Of a stretch of DNA of 64,000 nt, positions 1 through 8,090 are shown piece after piece. The DNA comes from Pantoea eucrina. GTDB taxonomy: Bacteria > Pseudomonadota > Gammaproteobacteria > Enterobacterales > Enterobacteriaceae. Where the stretch lies: positions 2,342,766-2,406,765 of the forward strand of contig NZ_MAYN01000008.1 in NCBI RefSeq assembly GCF_001691555.1, given 5' to 3'. A program made the position numbers and the translations under genes. The notes beneath the pieces were generated by a model. The model had not been told where the DNA came from, did no database searches, and saw only the letters and a program-made list of their open reading frames with translations. The stretch's first letter is position 1. The number at the start of each line of letters is the position of its first letter.

Positions 1-1315
1 TCGTTTTCTTCGGCGCGTTGCCGGCCGGCACAATGGCGCGCTTAAAGCCGTGCTTCGCGGCTTCAGAGATGCGCTCCTGACCACTCGGTACCGGCCGGAT
101 CTCGCCCGCCAGCCCGACTTCACCAAAGATCACCACATCCTGCGGCAGAGGGCGATCGCGCAGACTGGAGACCATCGCCAGCAGCAGCGCCAGATCGGCG
201 CTGGTTTCCGTGACTTTGACGCCACCTACCACGTTAACAAACACATCCTGATCTGCCATCTGCAGGCCGCCGTGACGATGCAGTACCGCCAGTAAAATCG
301 CCAGACGGTTCTGCTCCAGCCCCACAGCAACACGGCGCGGATTGCCCATCATCGAGTGATCCACCAGCGCCTGGATCTCAACCAGCAGCGGCCGGGTGCC
401 TTCCCAGACCACCATCACCGAACTGCCTGACGTGATCTCATCGCCGCGTGACAGGAAGATAGCCGAGGGATTGCTGACCTCACGCATCCCCTGCTCCGTC
501 ATGGCAAAGACGCCCAGCTCATTCACCGCACCAAAGCGGTTTTTATGGCTGCGCAGCGTGCGAAAGCGCGAGTCGGCGTCGCCATCCAGCAGTACCGAGC
601 AGTCGATACAGTGCTCCAGCACTTTCGGACCCGCCAGCGAACCATCTTTGGTCACGTGGCCAACCATGATAATCGCCACGCCGCGCGTTTTGGCAAAGCG
701 CGTCAGATAGGCGGCGGTTTCCCGCACCTGCGCCACGCTGCCGGGTGAAGACTGAATATCCGCCATGTGCATCACCTGGATAGAGTCGATAACCATCAGC
801 TTCGGCTCTTCCTGCTCGGCAATCAGGCAGATCTGCTCAATACTGGTTTCGGACAGCATATTCAGGTTGTCCGTGGGCAGTCCCAGCCGGTGCGCGCGCA
901 TCGCCACCTGCTGCAGCGACTCCTCGCCGGTGACGTAGAGCGTCTTCATGCTCTCTGCCAGCTTGCACATCACCTGCAGCAGCAGCGTCGATTTACCGGC
1001 ACCGGGGCTGCCGCCAATCAGGATAGCGCTGCCCGGTACCACTCCGCCGCCCAGAACGCGGTCAAACTCTTTAAACGTGGTGGTGAAGCGCGGCAGCGCC
1101 TCAAGGCTGATCTCCGAGAGCTTCTGCACCCGGCTGCTGCCGGCGTTACCTGCATAGCCGCTCAGGCGCTCATTGCGCGCAGCGGCAGGCGAGGCAGCAA
1201 TACGCACCTCGGTAATGGTATTCCAGGCGTGGCAGGCGCTGCATTGCCCCTGCCAGCGCGGATAGTCTGCGCCACATTCGTTGCACACGAAGGCGCGTTT
1301 TGCCGCTTTGGCCAA
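1..1315 (-). CDS. radA: RadA, DNA repair/recombination ATPase (3' end outside window)
   Basis: RadA (Sms) is a RecA-like, DnaB-like ATPase that drives branch migration of recombination intermediates in the cytoplasm. Visible are an N-terminal four-cysteine zinc finger (CNEC then CSAC), a Walker A motif GSPGAGKS, the RadA-specific KNRFG motif and the start of the Lon-like C-terminal domain (GGVKVTETSADLALLLAM). About 438 codons are present of roughly 460 expected, so only the last residues are missing. The start is a TTG at 1315, preceded by GAGGAAC at good spacing, giving the family N-terminus MAKAAKRAFVCNECG. It begins 13 bp after the serB stop, so the two are probably co-transcribed, as in E. 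coli. Confidence 0.97.
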   Translation of the reverse strand, partial: MAKAAKRAFVCNECGADYPRWQGQCSACHAWNTITEVRIAASPAAARNERLSGYAGNAGSSRVQKLSEISLEALPRFTTTFKEFDRVLGGGVVPGSAILIGGSPGAGKSTLLLQVMCKLAESMKTLYVTGEESLQQVAMRAHRLGLPTDNLNMLSETSIEQICLIAEQEEPKLMVIDSIQVMHMADIQSSPGSVAQVRETAAYLTRFAKTRGVAIIMVGHVTKDGSLAGPKVLEHCIDCSVLLDGDADSRFRTLRSHKNRFGAVNELGVFAMTEQGMREVSNPSAIFLSRGDEITSGSSVMVVWEGTRPLLVEIQALVDHSMMGNPRRVAVGLEQNRLAILLAVLHRHGGLQMADQDVFVNVVGGVKVTETSADLALLLAMVSSLRDRPLPQDVVIFGEVGLAGEIRPVPSGQERISEAAKHGFKRAIVPAGNAPKKT

Positions 1316-1328
1316 ATCAGTTCCTCAG

Positions 1329-2306
1329 TTAACGCTCTTCATGAATCAGGCTGCCGGTCAGGATGCAGAACACCCCCATCAGGTCAGCGTGACGGATAGT
1401 GACTTCCGTCTGCTCATTCACTTTTGGTTTAGCATGATAGGCGATACCCAGCGCCGCGCGTTTAATCATCGGCAGATCGTTGGCGCCGTCGCCAATCGCT
1501 ACCGTCTGCTGCGGCGCGATGTCAAAACGTTGTGCCAGCTGATGCAGGGTATCCGCTTTATATTGTGCATCGACAATCTGTCCAATGACTTCGCCGGTAA
1601 GCTTGCCGTCGCGCATCTCCAGCTCATTGGCGACGGCAGCGGCCAGATGCAAGGTCTGACGCAGGTGATCCGCATAAAAGGTAAAACCGCCGGATGCAAT
1701 CGCGACCTGCCAGCCCAGCGCCTGCAGCTTATGTACCAGCGTGGTCAGCCCTGGCATCAGCGGCAGTGCGTCGCGCACCTGTTTAAGGATAGCCGCATCG
1801 GCGCCAGCCAGCTGCGCCACGCGCTCACGCAGGCTGGCTTTGAAGTCGAGTTCGCCACGCATCGCCCGTTCGGTGACCTCAGCCACCTGCTCACCACAGC
1901 CCGCCAGTCTGGCGATCTCATCAATGCATTCGATCTGGATCGCCGTTGAGTCCATATCCATCACCAGCAGCCCCGGCGTTTTAAGGTGCGGGATTTTACC
2001 CAGCGGTGCCACGTCGAATCCGGCATCATGCGCCAGCCGGGTGGCACGCGGCGTCAGCGAGCCAGCCAGCCGGATCACCTGGTACTCGTCAACGTTCCAC
2101 GCGCTGACAATCACCATGGCAGCGCCCAGCTGATGCTGGTAATCGGTCAGCTGCTGTTTATCGAGTCCGCGCCCATACAGCAGCCAGCCTGTGCGGCCGG
2201 CACGGTAGTCCAGCGGCATAACTTCATCACCGCTCAGGGAGAGGGGTAAACCCGGCCAGAGTGAGACATCGGCGGGCAGATCGCACCAGGTAAGACGATT
2301 TGGCAT
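1329..2306 (-). CDS. serB: Phosphoserine phosphatase SerB
   Basis: This is the last step of L-serine synthesis: it removes phosphate from O-phospho-L-serine, in the cytoplasm. The 325-residue protein carries the HAD motifs: DMDSTAI (nucleophile Asp), a serine in IASGGFTFY, and GDGANDLPM. The N-terminal domain MPNRLTWCDLPADVSLWPG matches E. coli SerB, so the ATG at 2306 is preferred over an upstream in-frame start at 2339 that would add 11 unrelated residues. It lies directly upstream of radA on the same strand and divergent from smp. Confidence 0.97.
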   Translation of the reverse strand: MPNRLTWCDLPADVSLWPGLPLSLSGDEVMPLDYRAGRTGWLLYGRGLDKQQLTDYQHQLGAAMVIVSAWNVDEYQVIRLAGSLTPRATRLAHDAGFDVAPLGKIPHLKTPGLLVMDMDSTAIQIECIDEIARLAGCGEQVAEVTERAMRGELDFKASLRERVAQLAGADAAILKQVRDALPLMPGLTTLVHKLQALGWQVAIASGGFTFYADHLRQTLHLAAAVANELEMRDGKLTGEVIGQIVDAQYKADTLHQLAQRFDIAPQQTVAIGDGANDLPMIKRAALGIAYHAKPKVNEQTEVTIRHADLMGVFCILTGSLIHEER

Positions 2307-2413
2307 TACAGCTCCTGTAGGGACAACAAAACCACGCAAGAGGCTACCTTGTCTGCGCGGGTTCTGGCAACATAATTGCCAGCCTTTCTGCTGCTATGTC
2401 ACATGGGTTTCTG

Positions 2414-3085
2414 ATGGTTAAAACTGCACTGAAATTTCGCCTGCATCGCACGGTGATTGTTCTTATCTCTCTGGCGTTGCTGGTGGTGCTGATGCAGGGC
2501 GCCTCATGGTTCAGCCTGGGTCATCAGATGGCGCGCTCTGAGCAGGTTGAAGAGCTGGCTCATACCCTCACCCGGCAGGTGGCGTTCAGCCTGAAGCCCC
2601 TGATGGATAACAGCGATGACAACCGTACGCAGATTGCCGCCATACTCGATCAGATGACGGATAACAGCCGCATCCTTGATGCCTCTGTCTATGCCGATGA
2701 TGGCAGTCTGGTGGCACACAGCGGCGAAACCATTAACGTACGCGACCGTCTGGCGCTGGATGGCAAACGTGCCGGCAGCTACTTCAATCATCAGATTGTG
2801 CAGCCGCTGGAAGGCAAAGAGGGGCCGCAGGGTTTCCTGCGCGTGACGCTGGATACGCACGTGCTGGTCACCGAATCCCGTCAGGTAGACAACACCACCA
2901 ATATTCTGCGCCTGATGATGCTGCTGGCGCTGGCGATTGGCATTATCCTGACCCGCACCCTGCTGCGCGACCGCCGCACCCGCTGGCAGCAGTCGCCCTT
3001 CCTGCTCACTGCCAGCCGCGAGGTGAAAGAGGATAAAGAGGAAGGGTCAGCAGAAACGATCGACACAGAAGAAAAGAAAAAATAA
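2414..3085 (+). CDS. smp: Smp/YtjB family inner-membrane protein
   Basis: This is a member of the SMP_2 family of enterobacterial inner-membrane proteins, always found divergent from serB. No biochemical role is firmly known. The 223-residue protein has an N-terminal membrane segment (about residues 13-31), a periplasmic domain containing RILDASVY and VRDRLALDGKRAG, and a second membrane segment (NILRLMMLLALAIGIILT), followed by a conserved cytoplasmic tail with RTRWQQSPFLLTAS and a charged Glu/Lys-rich end. The ATG at 2414 (MVKTALKFRLHR) agrees with the E. coli start; the ATG at 2396 would add six residues. Confidence 0.9.
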   Translation: MVKTALKFRLHRTVIVLISLALLVVLMQGASWFSLGHQMARSEQVEELAHTLTRQVAFSLKPLMDNSDDNRTQIAAILDQMTDNSRILDASVYADDGSLVAHSGETINVRDRLALDGKRAGSYFNHQIVQPLEGKEGPQGFLRVTLDTHVLVTESRQVDNTTNILRLMMLLALAIGIILTRTLLRDRRTRWQQSPFLLTASREVKEDKEEGSAETIDTEEKKK

Positions 3086-3131
3086 GCGCCGGCCTGGCCC
3101 GATACCGCTTTTATTTTACAGGCCTGACAAC

Positions 3132-3167
3132 GCCAGGCCGCTGTTTCTGCCTGGCTTGCTGTTTTTT
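3132..3167. terminator. Candidate intrinsic terminator between smp and yjjG
   Basis: GCCAGGC (3132-3138) and GCCTGGC (3149-3155) can pair, and the hairpin is followed by TTGCTGTTTTTT. It sits between the convergent 3' ends of smp and yjjG and is best placed to end smp transcription on the plus strand. Confidence 0.5.
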
Positions 3168-3183
3168 ACACGCTTTCGCTCTG

Positions 3184-3864
3184 CTAAGCGGTAAGAATGG
3201 CCTGAAGCTGGGCGAGATTGTTGACCTGGAAATCAGGGGTAATATCCGCAGGCAACGGGCGCGTGCCGTGATCGATCCAGCAGGTCTTCAGACCCGCATT
3301 CATCCCCCCGAGAATATCAGACTCGGGCGTATCACCGACCATCAGTACGCGCTGCGGCGCCGGATTGCCGAGCAAGGCCAGCGTGTGGGCAAAGATCTTC
3401 GCGTCCGGCTTGGGCACGCCAACCTGCTCTGAAATCACCAGCGCATCGAACATATCGTGAAAGCCCGTGCGTTCCAGTCGCGCCTGCTGCAGGGCCGTAA
3501 AGCCGTTGGTGACAATCGCCATTTTGACGTGGCCTTTAAGGCTCTTCAGCAGTTCAGGCGCGCCTTCCAGCGGCAGGCAGATTTCTGCCATAGCATTAAG
3601 GAAATCGCTGTTTAAGATGTCCGGCTCTACGCTGAGTTTCTCTCCCCAGAGCGTAAAGCGCTGCGTCTGCAGCTGTGCGGCAGTGATGGTGCCGTTCTGG
3701 TAATCCACCCACAAAGGCTTATTGATCGCCTGATAATCGGCGTAATCGCGATCGCTGAACTGCACATCGTAGCGGGTAAACATGCGCTGCAGCCCGGCAA
3801 AGGCGTCAAAATGAAATAGCGTATCATCAGCATCAAACAGGATGCAGTCCCAGTCGTTTAACAT
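3184..3864 (-). CDS. yjjG: dUMP/pyrimidine nucleotidase YjjG (HAD family)
   Basis: YjjG is a cytoplasmic HAD-superfamily nucleotidase that acts on dUMP, UMP and non-canonical pyrimidine nucleotides (house-cleaning role known in E. coli). The 226-residue sequence shows the nucleophile motif [11 protein letters not shown], motif II threonine in IVTNGF, motif III lysine in VGVPKPD and motif [10 protein letters not shown]. The family stretch [11 protein letters not shown] is intact. It lies 19 bp after the rimI stop, in the holD-rimI-yjjG order shared with E. coli, and is probably the last gene of that transcript. Confidence 0.95.
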   Translation of the reverse strand: MLNDWDCILFDADDTLFHFDAFAGLQRMFTRYDVQFSDRDYADYQAINKPLWVDYQNGTITAAQLQTQRFTLWGEKLSVEPDILNSDFLNAMAEICLPLEGAPELLKSLKGHVKMAIVTNGFTALQQARLERTGFHDMFDALVISEQVGVPKPDAKIFAHTLALLGNPAPQRVLMVGDTPESDILGGMNAGLKTCWIDHGTRPLPADITPDFQVNNLAQLQAILTA

Positions 3865-3883
3865 GGTACTCCTTAATCAGCGG

Positions 3884-4324
3884 TCAAAGTGTCAGCGCCA
3901 TAATGACGGCGTCTTCCCGTCCGCCTGCGGTGGGATAGTAATTGGGGCGTACGCTGACCTGATGAAAATCCAGCTGCTCATACAGAGCAATCGCCGCGCG
4001 GTTTGACGCGCGAACTTCCAGCCAGAGGGTCAGGACATCACGCTGCTCCAGTTCGCCGATCAGCCTCTGTAATAGCTGACGCGCATACCCGCGACGCTGA
4101 AAGTCAGGATCAACGGCGATGTTAAACAGCGACGCCTCATCCAGCACAACCTGCGTAATAGCAAAGCCGGCAAGGCGTCCGTCACTGCGCAGCCCGAAAT
4201 TGAGAAAACGTTCACCCTGATTGCTGGCGAAGGTCTGTTCGCTCCAGGGAAAAGCGTGCGCCCGGCGTTCAATGGCGAGCAGCTGCGGCCGATCGTCAGG
4301 CGTGATGAGCGAGATAGTGGTCAT
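3884..4324 (-). CDS. rimI: RimI, ribosomal protein bS18 alanine N-acetyltransferase
   Basis: A GNAT-fold enzyme that acetylates the N-terminal alanine of ribosomal protein bS18 using acetyl-CoA. The 146-residue protein has the acetyl-CoA binding motif FQRRGYARQLLQ (Q/RxxGxG/A type), the preceding strand LFNIAVDPD, and the conserved C-terminal NYYPTAGGREDAVIM segment. Length is normal for RimI. Its start overlaps the 3' end of holD by 29 bp, which suggests translational coupling. Confidence 0.95.
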   Translation of the reverse strand: MTTISLITPDDRPQLLAIERRAHAFPWSEQTFASNQGERFLNFGLRSDGRLAGFAITQVVLDEASLFNIAVDPDFQRRGYARQLLQRLIGELEQRDVLTLWLEVRASNRAAIALYEQLDFHQVSVRPNYYPTAGGREDAVIMALTL

Positions 4325-4706
4325 GGTTACACATCTGTTGCCACAGCGCGCGCCTGGCTGCGCCGCTGCTAATCAGTTCATTAAGGACGGCGCTGGTGAA
4401 CACCACACCGTTAAAGCTGTGCCCGCTCTCCACGCCCAGCAGCCAGCCGGGACAGGCTACCTGCTCTGGCAGCATCGGCAGCTGCTCCGGCGTCAGCGTC
4501 ATCACCTGCGCAGGCGGAATATCCAGCGCCCGCAGCACGTCCCGTATCAAAGGCTCATCCAGTGCCGGCGGATGTTCCGCTACCAGCAGCAGGCGCGTAT
4601 CGGGTGCCAGCCTGACGGCGATTTCCCCTTGCAGCACGCGCGGACGCCGCAGCTGATACTGCGTGATCCCCATCTGCTGCAGAAGCCAGTCGCGTCTTGT
4701 ACTCAT
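4296..4706 (-). CDS. holD: DNA polymerase III psi subunit HolD
   Basis: The psi subunit connects the chi subunit to the clamp loader and so links the replisome to SSB. The 136-residue protein begins MSTRRDWLLQQMGITQY, as in E. coli HolD (137 aa), and keeps RRPRVLQGEIAVRL and the C-terminal ALWQQMCNHDHY. The ATG at 4706 is chosen from this alignment; the open frame continues upstream to 4778 without homology. It is the first gene of the holD-rimI-yjjG run and divergent from rsmC. Confidence 0.93.
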   Translation of the reverse strand: MSTRRDWLLQQMGITQYQLRRPRVLQGEIAVRLAPDTRLLLVAEHPPALDEPLIRDVLRALDIPPAQVMTLTPEQLPMLPEQVACPGWLLGVESGHSFNGVVFTSAVLNELISSGAARRALWQQMCNHDHYLAHHA

Positions 4707-4812
4707 GCTGTTTTCCGCTATGCCGTAAGTAATGCGCGCTATGCTAGCAAACCCGTCGAACATGCGCCAACAAAGCACTATAATCCCCGCTCTGATTTAA
4801 CAGGAGCGTTCC

Positions 4813-5844
4813 ATGTCTGCTTTTACCCCGGCCAGTGAAGTTATTCTGCGCCACAGTGATGAATTTACCACCCGCCACGTGCTGTTTGCGGGTGACCTGC
4901 AGGATGACCTGCCCGCCCAGCTGGAAACCGCGCTCAGCCGCGTTCATACCCAGCAGTATCATCACTGGCAGAACCTGAGCCACCGGCTGGGCGATCGCGC
5001 CGTATACAGCCTCGTGGCCAGTGCGGCTGATGTGACAGACTGCACCACCCTGATTTACTTCTGGCCAAAAAATAAGCCGGAAGCGCAGTTCCAGCTGCAA
5101 AATCTGCTCGCGTTGCTGCCTGTGGGCAGCGATATCTTTGTGGTGGGCGAAAACCGCAGCGGTGTGCGCAGCGCCGAAGGCATGCTGGAGCAGTGGGTGA
5201 CGCTGGAGAAAATTGACAGCGCGCGTCGCTGCGGCCTCTATCATGGTCAGCTGACGCAGCAGCCTGAGTTTGATGCCAGCCAGTTTGGCAACACCTACCT
5301 GCTGGATGGGATGACGATCCATACGCTGCCAGGCGTATTCAGCCGCGATGGTCTGGATATTGGCAGCGATCTGCTGCTGTCGACGCTGACGCCGCATACC
5401 AAAGGAAAAGTGCTGGATCTCGGATGCGGCAGCGGTGTCTTAGCGACCGCGCTGGCGCAGCACTCGCCGAAGGTGCGTTTGTGGCTGTGTGATGTGCACG
5501 CTGCTGCCATTGAGGCGAGTAAAGCCACGCTGGCGGCAAACGGGCTGGAAGGCGAGGTGTTTGCCAGCAACGTTTTTAGCGACGTGACCGGACGCTTCGA
5601 TCTGATTATCTCCAACCCGCCGTTCCATGACGGCATGCAGACCAGCCTTGATGCGGCACACAGCCTTATTCGCGGCGCGGTGAAGCATCTCAACAGCGGC
5701 GGCGAACTGCGTATTGTGGCGAATGCTTTCCTGCCTTATCCGCAGATACTTGATGAGACCTTCGGCAGCCATGAAGTGCTGGCGCAAACCGGCCGCTTTA
5801 AGGTTTATCGTGCGGTATATGGCCGTGGCGCGCGCGGACGCTAA
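4813..5844 (+). CDS. rsmC: 16S rRNA m2G1207 methyltransferase RsmC
   Basis: RsmC methylates N2 of G1207 in 16S rRNA in the 30S subunit, using S-adenosylmethionine. The 343 residues form the typical duplicated architecture: a degenerate N-terminal domain and an active C-terminal Rossmann domain with the SAM motif [16 protein letters not shown] and the catalytic NPPF ([11 protein letters not shown]). Length equals the E. coli protein. It lies upstream of the tRNA-Leu cluster and divergent from holD, as in E. coli. Confidence 0.97.
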   Translation: MSAFTPASEVILRHSDEFTTRHVLFAGDLQDDLPAQLETALSRVHTQQYHHWQNLSHRLGDRAVYSLVASAADVTDCTTLIYFWPKNKPEAQFQLQNLLALLPVGSDIFVVGENRSGVRSAEGMLEQWVTLEKIDSARRCGLYHGQLTQQPEFDASQFGNTYLLDGMTIHTLPGVFSRDGLDIGSDLLLSTLTPHTKGKVLDLGCGSGVLATALAQHSPKVRLWLCDVHAAAIEASKATLAANGLEGEVFASNVFSDVTGRFDLIISNPPFHDGMQTSLDAAHSLIRGAVKHLNSGGELRIVANAFLPYPQILDETFGSHEVLAQTGRFKVYRAVYGRGARGR

Positions 5845-5853
5845 GCGCCTGAT

Positions 5854-5898
5854 ACGGCGATAAAGCGTTGCTTTTTCCAGCAGTCGGTTTATCGCCGT
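5854..5898. repeat. Inverted repeat between rsmC and the tRNA-Leu cluster
   Basis: ACGGCGATAAA (5854-5864) and TTTATCGCCGT (5888-5898) are perfect 11-bp arms around a 23-nt loop, just after the rsmC stop and just before the tRNA promoter. It could act as a weak terminator or RNA processing signal for rsmC, but there is no T-tract directly after it. Confidence 0.4.
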
Positions 5899-5908
5899 AA
5901 AATATCTG

Positions 5909-5936
5909 TTGACGCATTGCGTAAAACCTCTAGAAT
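5909..5936 (+). promoter_or_regulatory. Sigma-70 promoter of the tRNA-Leu cluster
   Basis: TTGACG (5909-5914) and TAGAAT (5931-5936) are separated by 16 bp and followed by a GC-rich discriminator (GCGCCTCCG). This pattern is typical of stringently controlled stable-RNA promoters. It lies about 43 bp upstream of the first tRNA. Confidence 0.8.
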
Positions 5937-5978
5937 GCGCCTCCGTGGTTAGCAATACTGTAAAGTGTTGCCAGGTAT

Positions 5979-6065
5979 GCGAAGGTGGCGGAATTGGTAG
6001 ACGCGCTAGCTTCAGGTGTTAGTGTCCTAACGGACGTGAGGGTTCAAGTCCCTCTCTTCGCACCA
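5979..6065 (+). tRNA. leuQ: tRNA-Leu (CAG), copy 1
   Basis: An 87-nt class II tRNA with encoded CCA. The acceptor arms GCGAAGG and the 3' CTCTTCGCACCA pair, anticodon CAG sits in CTTCAGGTGT, and the T-loop is GGTTCAAGTCC. The long variable arm reads GTCC-TAAC-GGAC. The locus corresponds to the E. coli leuQPV cluster next to rsmC and yjjZ; the individual letter assigned to each copy is arbitrary. Confidence 0.96.
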
Positions 6066-6096
6066 ATAATCACAGAGTTTATATCGCGTGCACTGC

Positions 6097-6183
6097 GCGA
6101 AGGTGGCGGAATTGGTAGACGCGCTAGCTTCAGGTGTTAGTGTTCTTACGGACGTGAGGGTTCAAGTCCCTCTCTTCGCACCA
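6097..6183 (+). tRNA. leuP: tRNA-Leu (CAG), copy 2
   Basis: An 87-nt copy with the same acceptor, anticodon and T-arm as copy 1. It differs in the variable arm, GTTC-TTAC-GGAC, where one stem pair becomes U-G. CCA is encoded. It is 31 nt downstream of copy 1 and part of the same transcript. Confidence 0.96.
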
Positions 6184-6210
6184 TGCGGTGATATAAACAG
6201 ACAACACGAT

Positions 6211-6297
6211 GCGAAGGTGGCGGAATTGGTAGACGCGCTAGCTTCAGGTGTTAGTGTTCTTACGGACGTGAGGGTTCAAGTCCCTCTCTTCGCACCA
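6211..6297 (+). tRNA. leuV: tRNA-Leu (CAG), copy 3
   Basis: Identical to copy 2 over all 87 nt, including the GTTC-TTAC-GGAC variable arm, with encoded CCA. It is 27 nt downstream of copy 2. The identity of copies 2 and 3 against copy 1 suggests a recent duplication or gene conversion. Confidence 0.96.
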
Positions 6298-6387
6298 CTG
6301 TTGTCACCTCTCCCCCGGCAGTTAATTCCCTGAATCACATTCTTTTGCTTATCACGCGCTGCGTGATGTTGCTGTTTCTGCACGCGG

Positions 6388-6672
6388 TTAACCCGGATAA
6401 AAATTCACTGACGCAGCCGTAATGCCGCCAGCCAGTGCTATGCAGGATGGCAGCAATATGTAGTGCCGCAGTCGCTGATGAAACAGCATGACCAGCGTCA
6501 GCAGAAGCATAACGATCATAATTGCCCGCCACTGCGCATACCCGGGTTCCCATAGCGCAAACAGCGGCATCGCGGTACAGGGCAGCAATATCCCCCAGCC
6601 GCTATCCAGGCGCTTACCCATTACCCAGCTCACGCCCCATAAGCCACAGGCTGCCAGCATTGCTGCAATCAT
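6388..6672 (-). CDS. yjjZ: DUF1435 family inner-membrane protein (YjjZ-like)
   Basis: A short hydrophobic protein of about 94 residues matching the DUF1435 family. It keeps the block GWGILLPC, the QWR-IM membrane stretch and RHYILLPSCIALAGG, as in E. coli YjjZ, which occupies the same place beside the leu tRNAs and fhuF. Three membrane segments are visible. Function is unknown. AAGGAG stands upstream of GTG-ATG-ATG at 6678, 6675 and 6672; 6672 gives the best spacing. A Fur-box-like sequence lies just upstream, so iron repression is likely (inference). Confidence 0.8.
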   Translation of the reverse strand: MIAAMLAACGLWGVSWVMGKRLDSGWGILLPCTAMPLFALWEPGYAQWRAIMIVMLLLTLVMLFHQRLRHYILLPSCIALAGGITAASVNFYPG

Positions 6673-6688
6673 CATCACACTCCTTAAT

Positions 6689-6707
6689 GATAAGAATTAC
6701 CATTATC
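6689..6707 (-). promoter_or_regulatory. Fur box upstream of the yjjZ-like gene
   Basis: GATAAGAATTACCATTATC matches 15 of 19 positions of the classical Fur consensus (GATAATGATAATCATTATC). The adjacent TGACAATCATTCTCATTCT (6711-6729) looks like a second overlapping half-site array. It lies 17 bp from the proposed yjjZ start, so bound Fur would block transcription of this gene. Confidence 0.8.
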
Positions 6708-6888
6708 ATATGACAATCATTCTCATTCTGCAGCGAATTTTTCACTGCATGACAGAAATACTGGAAAATGCTAAATTGCCGCCGATAACACACCTGATAA
6801 CAACATGAAACGTGCTGACTATCCGTATAGCAGAATTTACTCTGCAGGGTAGCGCTTTGATATTTCAGGGCTGTCACGGGTAATAACA

Positions 6889-7983
6889 ATGAAATTAAAC
6901 GCTTACGATGACCTGAAACACAGCAAATATCGGCTTTCACTGATGCTGTTTTTATTTCTTAATATCGCCGTTTCACTCTTTTGTCTGCTGCCCTGCCTGA
7001 ACGTTCAGATACCGGTATTTACCCTGCCCGCGGTGCTGGTCGCCGGTTTCAGTACAACGCTGCTGCTGCTTTGCCTGATCGTGCCCGGCCTGCGCTTTTC
7101 CGTATTAACGCCGGTTGCGCTGCTGCTGGGGCTGCTATGGGCATGGCATATTGATCAGAAATATCATCTGATCTCTGCGTTTGAGAGCAGCTATTTAATT
7201 ATCAGTTTACTTAGCGTCTTTTTTATCAGCGCTATTGCTCTGAGCGATTATTTAACTGCCTTTTGCCTGCATATTACACCGCCGGTGCTGACCGTCCTGC
7301 TGCTGGATAACGGACAGCATCTGATGACCATTCTGTTTACTATCACGCTGCCGCTAATTGGCTTTTCCCTGCTTCACCTGATGCGCCGGCGTTTTGATCA
7401 TTTCACCCGCCAGCTGATCGGCCAGCTGTATGAAGAGAAACAGAGCTTCAGCGCGCTCAGCATGCTCGACCCGCTGACCGGTCTCTATAACCGGCGGGGG
7501 CTGCAAAACCGGCTGGAAACAATTCTGGAGAACCATGCCGGCAGCCACTTTATCCTGCTGCTGGATATCGACCATTTCAAAGCCTATAACGACAATTACG
7601 GACATGCGATGGGCGACCAGGCGCTGAAACGGGTTTCGGCCGCGATCCGGGACGCCGTACGCTCGCGCGATGTGGTCACCCGCTATGGCGGCGAGGAGTT
7701 TCTGGTACTGCTGACAAATGTCAATGCGTCGATAGCCCTGAAACTCGCCGAGCGTATCCGGCAATCGGTGCTGGAACTGGAAATCCCCCATCGCTCCAAT
7801 ACCGCGGTAGCTACTCACGTTACCGTCAGCACCGGTATTGCTCCGATGGCAGCGCACGATTTCGACCGCGCCGTCGCCAATGCCGACCGCGCGCTGTATG
7901 TGGCTAAAAACCAGGGGCGTAATACCATCCTGGCCTGGGAGACGCTGCCGGCACGCCGGCAGGCAATCAGCGAACCGTACTAA
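6889..7983 (+). CDS. Membrane-bound GGDEF diguanylate cyclase
   Basis: Predicted to make cyclic di-GMP from two GTP. The 364 residues split into an N-terminal half with about five to six hydrophobic segments (residues 15-170, no recognised sensor family) and a C-terminal GGDEF domain starting at LDPLTGLYNRRG. The signature is GGEEF (267-271), the metal/substrate region is LLLDIDHFKAYNDNYGH, and the product-inhibition I-site is RSRD (258-261), five residues before the signature. Both catalysis and feedback control therefore look intact. It stands between the Fur-linked yjjZ-like and fhuF genes, where E. coli has no such gene. Confidence 0.93.
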   Translation: MKLNAYDDLKHSKYRLSLMLFLFLNIAVSLFCLLPCLNVQIPVFTLPAVLVAGFSTTLLLLCLIVPGLRFSVLTPVALLLGLLWAWHIDQKYHLISAFESSYLIISLLSVFFISAIALSDYLTAFCLHITPPVLTVLLLDNGQHLMTILFTITLPLIGFSLLHLMRRRFDHFTRQLIGQLYEEKQSFSALSMLDPLTGLYNRRGLQNRLETILENHAGSHFILLLDIDHFKAYNDNYGHAMGDQALKRVSAAIRDAVRSRDVVTRYGGEEFLVLLTNVNASIALKLAERIRQSVLELEIPHRSNTAVATHVTVSTGIAPMAAHDFDRAVANADRALYVAKNQGRNTILAWETLPARRQAISEPY

Positions 7984-8040
7984 GGTGATGAATATAACGC
8001 TATAGCAATCTTATGCTGCTGCTATCTTGCTCACTCAATC

Positions 8041-8059
8041 AGGAACGATTATCATTTGT
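8041..8059 (+). promoter_or_regulatory. Weak Fur-box candidate upstream of fhuF
   Basis: The 19-bp window here contains GATTATCATTTG and matches 11 of 19 positions of the Fur consensus. It lies about 30 bp upstream of the fhuF start. fhuF is a known Fur target in E. coli, which supports the reading, but the match alone is modest. Confidence 0.45.
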
Positions 8060-8090
8060 TTTTCGTTTCCCGTTATCATTCAGGATTGGC

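Noticed and set aside
767..1399. Long plus-strand frame inside radA
   Set aside because: Antisense shadow of a conserved gene in GC-rich DNA.
6088..6333. 81-codon open frame with two KVAELVDALASGVSVL repeats
   Set aside because: It is a translation of tRNA-Leu copies 2 and 3, a well-known false ORF.
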